Positions 29,058-40,655 of a stretch of 64,000 nucleotides of DNA are shown here, piece after piece. A program made the position numbers and the translations under genes. The stretch spans positions 128,184,188 through 128,248,187 of the forward strand of contig OY757015.1 of assembly GCA_963580285.1 (NCBI GenBank). Reading direction: 5' to 3'. Source of the stretch: Lucinisca nassula (Eukaryota; Mollusca; Bivalvia; Lucinida; Lucinidae). Positions within the stretch are counted from its first letter, which is position 1. Each line of letters starts with the position of its first letter. Below the pieces are notes generated by a model, which worked only from the letters and a program-made list of their open reading frames with translations, was not told the origin of the DNA and searched no databases.

Positions 29058-31364
29058 ATGCTTTCATTTTTAAGTTCATTACCCGTTTCTGTTTTGCGTC
29101 TTCTGGACACCGAGGCGAATAAATTCTACGATAGTTCTCATCAGTTATATGATGCGGCTCTCTTAACTAGAGGCTATACTCAGCATACTCTCCGTCCTTA
29201 CATTGATTCTGAAATTTATCATAAACGCCATTTCTTCAAAATATCCTTCATTAATAAGGGTATGGATTTTATAGATTTGCCCAGTATCTTCCGTGAGAGA
29301 TCGGTGCTTTCTTCCATTCCTGCTTATTTTCAAAATACTGAAACACCTATAATTTGCTATAAATATAACAAACCTGTTAGATCTATCATTTTTAATTTCA
29401 ATAAACTTGTTTCAGATCTTGATATTGATACAAATACTCCTGATTCATGTGATTGTAAAAACTCAAAGTATTGCTATCCTGCTGCTGGTCATGTAATTAC
29501 TGGCAACTTGAAAATTATTCCTGATTCTAGGATAAGGAATATAATTTCTAAAGGACCGAAATATCGGTTTCCTTCTAAAATTGATTTCAGTAAATGTAGA
29601 GATGAAATCGCTGCTTCCTTGAATGAATTCGGTAATCGATGGTGTAAGCGAGAGTATGTTGAGCATAAAGCCCTTAAGGACTGGAAGCTTAGCATTTTAA
29701 AACTAGTGAATAAACGCATTTCTTTCTATTCTCAAAATACTAATTCATTACCTCCTAAGCCCAAGACGTCTTTACGTCATCTTAAACTAGGTATTCAAGA
29801 ATTTCATAAGAAGTTTGTTTTGGCCCCTGCAGACAAGGCCGCTAACAAAGTCGTCGTTGTGTGTCGGCTCCACTATGTTAACACGCTTAAGCAAGAGCTT
29901 GGTGGTACTAAGGCCTATGAACTTCAGCCTTTAGCTGAAGAGAGAGCTATAGTAGAAAAACATGTTTTTCTTTCAGCCACCAAGTTTGCTGTGTGTGTTA
30001 CCGAACGCCAAGACAAGCTTCCTACGCTATACTGGTTACCAAAACTTCATAAAAAGACCTTACAAAGCACGGTTTATTGCAAATACTAGCTCTTGCACTA
30101 CCACTGAACTTTCTAAATTATTAACTTCCTGTCGTACTGCTATTAAATCGCATGTAATTAAATATTGTGATAAAGTCTTTGAAAGATCAGGAAGAAATCT
30201 GTTTTGGTCTATAAAAAACTTGAATTAGGTTTAAAATAAATTGAAATCCAGACAGTTTCGTGCTTCTAGTCTGTCTACTTACGATTTTTCCACTCTTTAC
30301 ACTACACTTCCTCATAATCTTATAAAAGAAAAGCTTAATGATTTAATTGAATGGGCATTTCACAGAGAAGATTCTCTCTATCTTGCATGTAATGTCAGAA
30401 ATGCATTTTTCACTTCTAAAGAGCATAAGAATTATACACTTTGGTCATATCAGAAAGTGTGTGATGTCCACACCTTTCTACTTGACAATATTTATATTAG
30501 ATTCGGTACTAAGTATTTAGACAAATTGTGGGCATTCCGATGGGTACGAATTGCGCACCTCTTGTGGGTGATCTGTTTTGGTATTGTTATGAAAGAGACT
30601 TCATTTTGTCGCTTTCCATTGATAACCAATCTGAAATTATTGAAGCTTTTAGCTCCACTTCTAGATATTTAGATGATTTATTAAATATTGATAATACCTA
30701 TTTTGACGGTTTGATGAGTCAGATTTACCCCCTAGAACTTCAGTTAAATAAAGCAAACTCATCTGATACCGAGGCCCCGTTTTTGGATTTACATCTATCT
30801 ATTGTAGATGGATTTGTTTCGTGCAAAATTTATGATAAACGCGATGACTTTGATTTTGAGATTGTAAATTTTCCTTTTTTGGATGGTGATGTTTCTCGTG
30901 CGCCATCCTATGGCGTTTATATTTCACAATTAATTCGATTTGCTAGAGTTTGTAGTCATGTAACTGACTACAACACTCGTGATAAATTATTAACGGCTAA
31001 ACTTCTTAATCAGGGTTATCGGTACCATCAACTACGCAAAGCCTTTTCAAAATTTTATAGACGCCATTCTGATTTAATTTCAAAATTCAATATTGGACTT
31101 AAATCTCTTCTGCAACAAGGTCTATCGGAACCCGAATTTTATGGTGACTTAGTATATAAATTCAGAAAAATATATAACCGCAATGACTTTAGCAGCCAAT
31201 TTCGTAAAATCATTCTTCGATATAAAAAGATTGGGTAAACCATGGATATTATACGACAGCCTGCATGCATGGTAGTTAACCCAATCACGGTTGGTAACTT
31301 TGCTTCCCTCTTTAATTGCACGCCGGTGGGTCAGGCCTCAGATTCTATGACGGTACCAACGTAA
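29058..31364 (+). pseudogene. Reverse transcriptase of a Naiad Penelope-like element
   Basis: A 343-codon open stretch (29058-30089) carries the linker CxC motif as CDCKNSKYCY followed by GHVITGNLK. It then has FVLAPADKAANKVVVV (usual DKG read as DKA) and LPTLYWLPKLHK. A frameshift near 30055 leads to ARFIANTSSCTTTELSKLL, then TAG/TAA codons near 30226-30240. Next come the catalytic motif A STYDFSTLYTTLPH and RFGTKYLDKLW, a frameshift near 30528, GIPMGTNCAPLVGD (motif B), SRYLDDLL (motif C, catalytic Asp pair) and FLDLHLSIVDG. A TAA at 31236 interrupts before a tail (ACMVVNPITVGNFAS) that ends at TAA 31362-31364. Telomerase-related RT family; all catalytic residues are visible but the gene is dead as it stands. 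Confidence 0.87.
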
Positions 31365-31955
31365 AGGCTAATTGAGAATGAGAGAGATCTCATTCAAGGT
31401 AATACTGGTTGGTGCCTGATGCCCTGTCTCTGGTCGGGCCCATTAGAGTCTAAGTGTTGGTTTTCTTTTGCTCCAGCATTTCAGTGGTTTCTTGCTGTCG
31501 AGTCCTCACCGTTGTCTCACTTCTGTGGTTCTTTGATTATTTGTGTTCACGGAGATGTTGCACTGATGAGTTAGGAGGCCTTCATGCGGACTGAACAAAT
31601 TATTTGTCTCAATCGCTGCGGAAGTAAGGGCGAGGATTGTGGCCACGTAAAATCGATTTAAGCTCCCGAGTGGAAATCTTCCACTGACCGTTCCAAGGCG
31701 GCTCTTCTGTGGCGATTTATTTATGTTATTGTTTGTTACTTACTGTGTGTATCACTTGTGTCTTTTTATTTTGGATGGCCATATGGCCATTTTGTGGGAA
31801 AGTAACTGTCCTTATGGCCTTCCTTTGTTTAGGTTTCCATTATGGTCTGGTCGCTTAATGTTTGTATTTCTTTCCCTTTGGTGTCTTTGATGGGTGGTGT
31901 AAGTTAATTGTATCAATTTCTGATCTTTGTTTTCTTCTACTTTTCCTAATATGAA
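31365..31955 (+). repeat. Naiad 3' non-coding region
   Basis: The conserved order is TGGTGCCTGATGCCCTGTCT, CGAGTCCTCACCGTTGTC, CACGGAGATGTTGCACTGAT, GGCCACGTAAAATCGATTTA, TTCCAAGGCGGCTCTTCTGT, a palindromic GGCCATATGGCC, then TGTATCAATTTCTGATCTTT at the end. At least ten fragments of this region occur in the window in both orientations, which makes it the commonest repeat here. Confidence 0.8.
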
Positions 31956-32607
31956 ATGTCGTATTTTCAGAATACAAATACTTTGAACATAGATAATGAG
32001 CCAATCATATTGTTTAATCAGAAAGAGCTACATGTACTTTGCCTAAAAGAAGTATGACCGATCTCGATTTTTTGTTTAATTAAAAATATAAAATCACAAA
32101 ATTAAATTTATCGGAATCCTTGTTTCCACATTAAATCTTTACACCCATCAACCGCCAGAAAAAGAAGGGATAAATCTTTAACCAATATATGCAATGGAAT
32201 CTTCGTCCTTATAATATGTTCGGGCGATCCAATTTTAATTTAAGGGGTGTCAGACTCTCTCTTTTAGATGTAAGTTATGCACAAATGCTTGTAAATTTAT
32301 TTTGAGCAAACGGGTATTTACTGTTCGCCAATTGTCCCCAAAATGTGCCATAAGGCATATTTGTGTTAATTCAATTCATAGATTATGTCCGAATAATGTG
32401 TGAAGCTATGCGTGCTAACGACAAGTCCTGTCTTTAAAGATAAGTTATCAATGATCCCTAGGCAATCTAAATGACGAATATTTCCATAATCTGATTACAT
32501 AAACATCCAGTTAGATCTGTGTTCTGTCAAACCAGACAACCAGATGCTCGCTAAATCTTCCCAGTCCTTCTGCAGAAACATTGGGCCAACAAACGTCTGT
32601 ACAGCGT
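31956..32607. other. Non-coding stretch with a faint MITE trace
   Basis: Around 32190-32370 some phrases (TTAAGGGGTGTCAGA, TTTACTGTTCGCCAATTGTC) recall the TTAA-flanked MITE family, but the palindromic centre is gone. Nothing else is recognised. Confidence 0.45.
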
Positions 32608-32905
32608 ACGGACGGCCCCCGCCCATCGGGACTTGAAGAAATATATGGGCTGCATGATGCTTTCACCCAGAGTTGAAACCGACCCGCACACGAGTTCTGG
32701 TAAACCGCTTAGAGGATCTAAGCCTGCCCAGGCAATGCGGTGCGAGTCGGCCCGTCCATGCTTATAGGCGCTATTGGTTTCATTGGGCGGCAGGGCTTGA
32801 GATGTCATTCCCTCTCAATGTCGAGTAAAAGTCCCACAAAATTGGAAGCAACGTCTCCCAAATAACCTTTGCAGTGTTGACAGGGACGTTAAACCTTAAA
32901 TCAAA
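32608..32905 (+). repeat. R300 interspersed repeat
   Basis: This is a near full-length plus copy: CCCCCGCCCATCGGGACTTG, CTGCCCAGGCAATGCGGTGC, TTGAGATGTCATTCCCTCTC and GTTAAACCTTAAATCAAACA. Confidence 0.8.
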
Positions 32906-33299
32906 CAAATCAAAACAGCGTACGTCAAAAACGCTGGGCAGCACAGTCTGATTTGTGTCTGCTCTGGGTGGACATGACCAAAATCATGTTTTCTCTTGAC
33001 ACATGTTCATACGCGCGCGATTGAGAGCGCGTGTGTGTGTCCTCATTTAGATTTTGCTTTAGAATTTTCAGTCTGGTTTTGATCTCTGGTAGTGTTGAAA
33101 GATTATTTGTTATTTGTGTCTTCTGTGAGCTGTTTGATTCAATGGAGTTTACTCTATTCATCTAGTAAGTTAAACAGCTGGTTCCCATATTTAAGCGTCG
33201 TTTAAGAAATGAAGTTTACTAATGATGTTTGAATATTCACCAACTCCAAAATATTTTGAACATCTTACTATGCTCGAAACTTGATGACTTAGTATTTAA

Positions 33300-34117
33300 T
33301 GGTGATTTTATGGTGACTTAGTATTTAAATTCAGAAAAATATATAACCGCAATGACTTCAGTACCCAATTTCGTAAAATCATTCTTCGATATAAAAAGAT
33401 TGGGTACAACATGGATATTATACGACAGACTGCATGCATGGTAGTTAACCCAATCACGGTTGGCAACTTTGCTTCCCTCTTTAATTGCACGCCGGTGGGT
33501 CAGGCCTCAGATTCTATGACGGCTCCAACGTAAAGGCTTATTGAGAATTAGAGAGATCTAATTCAAGGTAATGTTGGTTGGTGCCTGATGCTCTGTCTCT
33601 GGTCGGGCTCATCGGAGTCTAACTGTTGGTTTTCTTTTGCTCCAGCATTTCAGTGGTTTCTTGCTGTCGAGTCCTCACCGTTGTCTCACCTCTGTGGTTC
33701 TTTGATTTTTGTGTTCACGGAGATGTTGCACTGATGAGTTAGGAGGCCTTCATGCGGACTGAACAAATTATTTGTCTAAATCGCGACGGAAGTAAGGGCG
33801 AGGATTGTGGCCACGTAAAATCGATTTAAGCCCCCCAGTGGAAATCTTCCACTGACCGTTCCAAGGCGGCTCTTCTGTGGCGATTTATTTTATGTTGTTG
33901 TTTGTTACTTACTGTGTGTATCACTTGTGTCTTTTAGTTTCGGATGACCATATGGCCATTTTGTGGGAAAGTAACTGTCCTTATGGCCTTCCTTTGTTTA
34001 GGTTTCCATTATGGTCTGGTCGCTTAATGTTTGTATTTCTTTCCCTTTGGTGTCTTTTATGGGTGGAGTAAGTTAATTGTATCAATTCCTGATCTTTGTT
34101 TTACTTCTACTTTGATG
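33300..34117 (+). pseudogene. Naiad element, RT tail and 3' region
   Basis: It begins inside the RT near FYGDLVYKFRKIYNR-equivalent sequence. It then reads IGYNMDIIRQTACMVVNPIT (33398-33457) and NFASLFNCTPVGQASDSMT, to TAA near 33532. The codon that is TAA in the 29058-31364 copy is TAC (Tyr) here. The 3' region runs to TTGTTTTACTTCTACTT at 34117. A ~20-bp duplication of GGTGA(C/T)TT(A)AGTATTTAA lies at its left edge. Confidence 0.8.
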
Positions 34118-35016
34118 TTGTTCAAACTCTACTTCTTCATCATTATATACATTTCGAGCGATTTTGGTTTGTAGAAATAAAAGTTTTTGAAACTTCAATC
34201 AATTCCATGAGCAAGAATCTCAGAACGTACAGAGGGGCAGGTAGTAATACATGACGTCAAAGAGCGCGTTGCGACATTGACAACAGCGTTCGATTAAAAG
34301 ATTGGAAACGATTGAAAACATAAATGTTAGTAGATGGGAAAAATAGAAAAAAGCAACAAAAAATAAATAAAATGAAATAAAAATAAAAAAGTTAAAAAAA
34401 AAAAAAACGGAAGTTAAAGACTAAATGACAAATATGTCCATAATCTGATGACATTACCAACTAGTTCAATCTGTGTTCCGTCAATCCAGACAAACAAGAC
34501 TGGATGCTCGCATGGATACTTTCCGGTATTTGGCTATTTTTCTCTTGGGGCTCAAAGATGACAGCTTCTTATTGAATAATCTTTCCCGTGGCCGTTGGTA
34601 AGTTCACCCTTGCACTTTCGAAAGAACCTCTTAAATTAACCTTTTGTTGGCATGTTTAATATTCCGGTTAGAGGGAATAAATTGCCATGTTTTCGGAGTT
34701 TATCGGGCTATATGCGGTTTGTGAGTAATTTGCCGGCGTCGGAGTTTACACATTAATAAAAATAACAAAAATGACATTCATTCCTATAATAAACTATAAT
34801 TCTGCCGCACGTGCGTCTAAAACGCGATATCTAATTGGATAACGTCCTAAATTTGCGACGGTATAATCTGCGATATTAGTTTTACGTCGTCCCATTGTTT
34901 GGTATTTAGTTTACTTAACTCACAGCGCTTGCCGGTTTGAGGAAATAGAACACCGTATGTGCAAACAAAACAAGTTGATAAGTGCATTAAAATGGGGCAC
35001 AACTAAGGGTTTTTAA
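34118..35016. other. Non-coding stretch, A-rich in part
   Basis: An A-rich segment (about 34340-34412) contains AAAATAAATAAAATGAAATA and a run of 12 A. No gene or repeat family was identified. Confidence 0.5.
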
Positions 35017-35430
35017 TGAATAAACTTTCAAGAGGTCAAGGGATACCACAAGATGACATTATGTTGGCCTCAAGACTTCATAGTGTCATATTATTGGTCT
35101 CTTAACTTTCACAACTCCAGATTGAAATTGTGTAATCTCCACATATCTACATTGAAATTGTGTAACCTCAACATCTCCACATTGAAACTGTGGAGCAAAT
35201 GTGGATGTAACGTGGAGAATATGGATCCACAATTGTCTACATCTACACATTCGGCAATTTCGCAACCAGTCCTTTCTTGCTTCTAAGACTTAAGTTTAAA
35301 ATGCCCAGTGTCGAGCAATGTGGGTATGATGCGGAGAATGTGGTTCCACAACGTGGAGGTTCCACACGTCCACATCTACACATTTGACAATTTGGTTTAC
35401 AAAACCGACTTCCCTGACCGGTGGCGGGTA
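35017..35430 (+). repeat. Left arm of a ~410-bp inverted repeat
   Basis: It begins TAAACTTTCAAGAGGTCAAG and proceeds through ACTTCATAGTGTCATATTAT, repeated TCCACAT and AATGTGGA words, and ACTTCCCTGACCGGTGGCGG. The reverse complement of 44953-45362 follows the same order throughout with scattered mismatches and a few small gaps. It probably represents the terminal inverted repeat of the Maverick-like relic between the arms. Confidence 0.75.
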
Positions 35431-35790
35431 CGACTAATCATGTATAGAAGCTATATAGTAGCAAGATTCTTTTAGAAATAAAATCGTGTATCTCAAGGTT
35501 TTATTTTCTTCATCAATAGATACTTGAGTATCGGACGTCAGGTGTTTAGACAAATATACTGAGGCTTTATAGTAACATCTTTTTAGTGGTAACATAATTA
35601 ATCTTGTATCTCAAGATCTATTTTTGTTTCATGAGTTATAAGAATTTTAACTTTGAAGCGTCATTGGGTGATTTTTCTAGCCATCTCAAGCTTAGATACT
35701 ACAACCGCTTCGCAATGAAGAGGGCTGAAAAGATAAGACATATTGGTGAATAGTTTTAAACAATTTTATTTGCCCCGCGAACTAACTTGG

Positions 35791-37050
35791 TTACGATGAA
35801 CAGAGGATTAGGTCCGTCCCTCTGTCATCGTTTACAATTTTAGGAATAACGTTTTCATAACACTTTATGTGGCAAAGCTGTTTAAGAATTATTTTCTTTT
35901 CATTTAGTTGTGGAATGGGTTTGAATAATGTCTTTTGATATGTCACTGGCAGTGTCTCTTCCTCGTAATAGGAAGGTGGATCATATTCATCCAGTTTGTT
36001 CTCAAAAAAGGTATCTGCGTTTCTTGATGGCACTGTTTATGGATTCATCTTCGTCGTAATGTTTCTCGTCCCTCAGTCGTTTTGCTGTGCGAATGATTTT
36101 CTTGTGCTCTGGATCTTTCTTCAGTGCTTCTGCGAATAAATCTTCTGCAGAAGCATGCAAACTCTTGTGTACATCTTGGTTTGAGTTCCTCATATGCTAA
36201 ACTTTCAGCATCTTCTGTGTTGATATTAGTATGTTCTGCTAAAACTTCTTCCACAGTCTCATTGAATGTATCTTGTAAGTTTTCCTTGGTTTTCCTCACC
36301 ATTTTATCCCACGGCCTGTACTTAGATTTCGTGTTCTTCTTTTTGGATAGCTCATCTTAGTCAGGACTATCATCGTCTTCGGTCTATTCTTCAGAATCAT
36401 TAGTATAGTCATATTTTCCAAATATATCTTCTCCCTTCCCAAAGTTACAGTGAGAGCTTTAAGACGCTACACTTTTTTCGTCATCTGACACATCTGTATT
36501 ATCCTCTTTACAAACACCACAGGATCTATGTCTTCTTAAACTGTCTGATCTTGCAAACTCACGAAAACACTAATAGCACTAAAAACTCCCCTTGGATATC
36601 AAATAATGATCTGATATTTATTCAGTCTTGTCACTCCTTTTATACTCTTTTGCAAAACTTTCTAACTTTTTGCAGAATTTTCGGCAACTGTCTGTGATTG
36701 TTTGTCTCTAAGTTCACTTCTGCTCCCACGCTTGATATTCTTAAGTGATAAAGAAGTAGATCTTCTGGCAGAATCAGGAAATTCATTTTTCTTTTTGGTT
36801 CTGTCAGACGATGTCTTTTTAGATGTCTAGTTTTGGCAAGCTGTTGAATTTCAGCTTTACATATTTTGCAGAATCTGGATGGCCGTCCTTCCCTGAGCGT
36901 ATTGTTCAGATCTGTGTTCAGTATTTTCATCAAGTATCGCATCTGTCCATAACTTGCTTTGTACCTAATAGGGTCTTGTGTCACTGGTATCTTTTTACAT
37001 TTGGTCAACTGTTTGAAGGATGTCTTTGTCTGTTTCTCTGAACTACCCAT
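35791..37050 (-). pseudogene. Maverick/Polinton-associated zinc-finger-like protein gene, decayed
   Basis: From the right: a lysine-rich N-terminus (MGSSEKQTKTSF), RYKASYGQMRYLM, and a finger-like CKICKAEIQQLAKTRHLKRH (36800s). After several breaks come TFNETVEEVLAEHTNINTED and ESLAYEELKP, then LKKDPEHKKIIRTAKRLRD, SINSAIKKRRYLF, and a C-terminal frame ending at 35791. The order finger, acidic middle, LKKDPxHKKIxxT block and (N/D)KRKFLF-like block resembles an uncharacterised protein I associate with Maverick-like elements of marine invertebrates. That association is from memory. At least three frame changes make it a pseudogene. Function unknown. Confidence 0.5.
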
Positions 37051-37092
37051 CTTATTTCCTTTCAGGATTCTGATAAACTGACAAAGTTTGTA

Positions 37093-37911
37093 CTACTGAT
37101 GCGTATTTATATCATTTAAAAAATGTTTTTGTCTAAAAAGTAATTTAACCAAAGACTTTCCAGTCATTAGAGGTACACTTTTACCAGTGGTTGTTTTTAT
37201 GCTGATATCAATGACAGATTTGGCTATTAGCACATAATGCAATTTTTTTAGTTCTGTTTGAAAATATGTTGAATACTTTATATGGTTAAATGGAATAATT
37301 CCCATAATCGGTGCTGTCACATTACCAACATTTGTAAAATCTGCAATATCTGAATTATGAAAAAGGTATCATGTGGCGCATTCAGTTCTATATTAAAAAT
37401 TAATAAATCTTTTCCATTCCCAATAGGTTTTCTTTGGAAAATTTTAACCTGGTTTGTCTTTCATGTTGACACATTATTTTCATGCTTCTAGAATGTTCAC
37501 CAAAACAACTAAATGTCAACATTTACACCTTAAAATGTCCGTTCTCAAACGCATTGCTGGACGACTGATTTATTCTGCCAAATGATTGGGAGAAACATAA
37601 TTGCCAGTTGGGATGATCAGTTTAAATTTATCACATGCATCCGTATTTCTACACATATCTACGACATTTTCAAAACCATTTCTTCTTATGTAACCTGGAT
37701 CTAGAAAAATAAACAACAAATAGAAAAGTTTATTTTCTTCAGTGATGCTCAGCACTTGTGCATATGTCATAATTTCGACTAATGCAACATCCCAGTTTTC
37801 TCCACTGATGTTAATGGGGTGATCGAGTCCCACCGTAAAACTGTTTTGTTTCTGTGTTGAAAAAATGTCCAAGGAACTGTCACTTAGCAACGTAAGGTAG
37901 AAGTCATTCAT
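37093..37911 (-). pseudogene. Maverick/Polinton-associated virion-type protein gene, decayed
   Basis: The start is taken at the ATG whose complement is 37909-37911 (MNDFYLTLLSDSSLDIF). It continues with FTVGLDHPINISGENWDVAL and VEIMTYAQV. After stops near 37570 and frame changes it ends APIMGIIPFNHIKYSTYF, VIDISIKTTTGKSVPLMTGK and LVKLLFRQ. The pairing of an N-terminal FYLTL...W-VALVEI block with a C-terminal IDI..TTGKSVPLMTGK block matches a family I recall from Maverick-like elements. A structural role is only a guess. The ATG lies 10 bp from a MITE fragment (37918-37965), so the promoter region has been replaced. Confidence 0.5.
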
Positions 37912-37917
37912 TATTAA

Positions 37918-37965
37918 TGTGTGGCGTCTGATCTGGGCCTTCAATGTTTACCAATACCCCGTTGG
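37918..37965. repeat. Right half of a TTAA-type MITE
   Basis: GGCGTCTGATCTGGGCCTTC and AATGTTTACCAATACCCCGT match the right half of the MITE at 15123-15331. The left half is missing. Confidence 0.65.
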
Positions 37966-38394
37966 TAATTTAGATTAAGAACTTGAAGTTTGATCTCTAT
38001 TATTTAAATATTTCAATGCCCCGTCGAAAATTTATATAGTTTATTTTCTACAAAATTATATTTTTCTACTTGTGCATTTCAGTCATTTCTTATGCAACAC
38101 AAAATGTGACAAATTTAGTTACATGAAATTTTCAATATCGTCATGAACAATCAGTTTTATTATACTTACTATTTATAATTATCGGAAATTCAATTGATCT
38201 TGCTTTTCCTCTGGAATTGTCTACTTTCAACTTCAATGGGCAAAATCACTACAGACCGATTTTTCATAAATCACGATGACCTGACATTTAGTGGGAATAT
38301 TTTACTTTCAATATCTATTCATGGTTTGTTAGTTTTCTATTTCAAAACTAGTCAGATAATGATATAATAACATTTATCAACTGCCCCGCCCATT

Positions 38395-38640
38395 TCGGCT
38401 TCTTCTGTCGTGGTTTATTTTTGTTGTGGTTTGTCTTTGGGTGTTTGTGTCGCTTGTATTATTTTATTTTGGATAGCCTGTTGGTCTTTTTATGGGTAAA
38501 TAGTTGTCCTTTTGGCTTTCCGCTATTGATGTTTCCATTAGGGTCTGTAGTTTTATGTTTGTGTTTCTTTCCCTTGGGTGTCTCTGATGGGTGCTGTGGG
38601 TAAATTGTATCGATTCCTGATAATTGCCTCCACTTCTACT
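38395..38640 (+). repeat. Naiad 3'-end fragment, plus strand
   Basis: TTCTGTCGTGGTTTATTTTT, GGATAGCCTGTTGG, TTTCCATTAGGGTCTGTAG and TTGTATCGATTCCTGATAAT follow the order of the final ~250 bp of Naiad elements. Confidence 0.7.
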
Positions 38641-38642
38641 TT

Positions 38643-38706
38643 GAAGAAGAAAATGGTCTGGATGGTGCTTCCACGCAGAGCTGAATCCGACCGCACACGA
38701 GTAATG
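38643..38706 (+). repeat. R300 repeat, left part (continues at 44033)
   Basis: GGTGCTTCCACGCAGAGCTG and CGCACACGAGTAATGGTAA match the R300 family up to its middle. The remainder, starting CTTAGAGGATCTAAGCCTGC, lies at 44033-44235. The 5.3 kb between is a Naiad copy and its cargo, so this single R300 was split by insertion, with loss of about 4 bp. Confidence 0.75.
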
Positions 38707-39530
38707 GTAAGTAGAAGTAAAACAAAGATCAGGAATCGATACAATTAACTTACTTCACCCATCAAAGACACCAAAGGGAAAGAAACATAAACATTAAAAG
38801 ACACCAAAGGGAAAGAAATACAAACATTAAGCGACCAGACCATAATGGAAACCTAAACAAAGGAAGGCCATCAGGACAGTTACTTTCCCACAAAATGGCC
38901 ATATGGCCATCCAAAATAAAAAGACACAAGTGATACACACAGTAAGTAACCAACAACAACATAAATAAATCGCCACAGAAGAACCGCCTTGGAACGGTCA
39001 GTGGAATGATTTCCACTGGGGGGCTTAAATCGATTTTACGTGACCATAATCCTCGCCCTTACTTCCGTCGCGATTTAGACAAATAATTTGTTCAGTCCGC
39101 ATGAAGGCCTCCTAACTCATCAGTGCAACATCTCCGTGAACACAAATAATCAAATAACCACAGAGGTGAGACAACGATGAGGACTCGACAGCAAGAAACC
39201 ACCGAAACTCCGGAGCAAAAGAAAAGCAACAGTTAGACCCCGATGGGCCCGACCAGAGACAGAGCATCAGGCACCAACCAACATTACCTTGAATTAGATC
39301 TCTCTAATTCTCAATAAGCCTTTACGTTGGGACCGTCATAGAATCTGAGGCCTGACCCACCGGCGTGCAATTAAAGAGAGAAGCAAAGTTGCCAACCGTG
39401 ATTGGGTTAACTACCATGTATGCAGTCTGTCGTATAATTTCCATGTTGAACCCATTTTTTTATTTCGAAGAATGAATTTACGAAATTGGGTGCTAAAGTC
39501 ATTGCGGTTATATATTTTTCTGAATCTATA
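38707..39530 (-). pseudogene. Naiad element, 3' part, minus strand (continues at 43248)
   Basis: The 3' region begins at GTAGAAGTAAAACAAAGATC (38711). The complement of the RT tail (ACCGTGATTGGGTTAACTAC) is near 39395-39415. The sequence ends at TTTTTCTGAATCTATA, where a TIR element has inserted. The RT continues beyond it at 43248-44032. Two short in-frame repeats near 38762-38815 (GACACCAAAGGGAAAGAAA, twice) show a local duplication. Confidence 0.8.
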
Positions 39531-39951
39531 TGTGACCCGTCACGCGAAAAGGGACCTTCTGGGAATTTTTGGCGAAAAAGAGTTGTAACTGTTTTCAGAT
39601 ATAACGGTATTTGAGAAACAATTTGACACCAAAATGAATAAAATACTCCTAAAGGTGTCAGATTTACAATATTTTAAACATAGGTACCCTAAACGCAATC
39701 ACGTCACAGAATACCAATTCGACGTCATGGGTTACGTCAACAAACTGTTAAAGGTAAAGTCGCAGGTAATAATGCAAGGAAACATCTGAAAAAGGCATTT
39801 CAGTACAGTAAAACATTTATTTCCTTAACACTGTTTCATTATTAAGCATTTCTTTGAGAAATCTGGCATATTGTCGTCGTCCTAAACTGTTTAGTTGTAA
39901 CGATTGCGAAAGGAAGATCAAAACAGTTTTTTACACATTATATGAGCAAGA

Positions 39952-40259
39952 CATTACGAAAACACGCCTATACAAATACATTGAGCACTTTATCGCCAAA
40001 AAAAAAAATGAAAATTTAAGTTGAAAAATTATTAGATTTTTCTTATTTCTGCTCTAAAATATAGATTGTGGTTACTCGTTAGAACCGCCTCGGTGGTTAC
40101 TCGTTAGAACCGCCTCACCGAGGCGGTTCTAACGAGTACCCACAATCTATATTTTAGAGCAGAAATAATAAAAATAAGATTTACCCCTGCAAACGCCAGT
40201 TTTACTATATAAAAGTGGGGTTAAAGGTGGCCAAAAAATTTAGGTGTGTTTTCGTGATG
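39952..40259 (+). mobile_element. Foldback element with duplicated hairpin arm
   Basis: It runs from CATTACGAAAACACGCCTAT to TTTAGGTGTGTTTTCGTGATG. The hairpin has TACTCGTTAGAACCGCCTC twice on the left arm and GAGGCGGTTCTAACGAGTA once on the right, within ATAGATTGTGG ... CCACAATCTAT. It sits inside the TIR element. Confidence 0.82.
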
Positions 40260-40479
40260 ATCATATGCATGTGTGAACAAACGCGAAGAACAGCCTGCGC
40301 ATCAGCATAGACTGATCAGCGCATATAATGCAAGCTTTTGTGATCGTGGCTCTATGACAGAATTCAGATCATCTAAGGCTACTGACACTGAGCAGACTGT
40401 TGTCTTACATATATCTGGTTGGAAACTGGTACCAAAGACCGATTTCCTCGCGACGAGTCTCATGAGATACGAACACACC

Positions 40480-40655
40480 ATTCACCGCTAAGGTTCGAGC
40501 CTTGCTCTGGTCAAACGAGAGACACCATGTTCTGCAACGGAAGGTCTTTTTTCTCGTTCGCCCACATCTGATTTACGATCGGCTTGAAATAAGTGAAAAT
40601 ATATTGAAAGGGTCGTTAAACAAACAAACAAACAAACAAACAATAAATAAATAAA
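40480..40655 (+). repeat. SINE-like fragment ending in (AAAC)n
   Basis: A short segment ends GGGTCGTTAAAC followed by about seven AAAC units and AATAAATAAATAAAC. The GTCGTTAAACAAAC end resembles the tails of the SINE at 14003-14319 and of R300. A foldback fragment follows near 40735-40795 (AAACGCCCCAATGAGGCGGTT). Confidence 0.6.

Noticed and set aside
31550..31620. Second hammerhead candidate in the Naiad 3' region (GCACTGATGAG ... CTGAACAAATTATTTGTC)
   Set aside because: CTGATGA and a palindromic ACAAATTATTTGT followed by C are present, but the core GAAA reads GAAC. Stem II does not pair cleanly and stem I is absent, in line with reports that Naiads lack canonical hammerheads.
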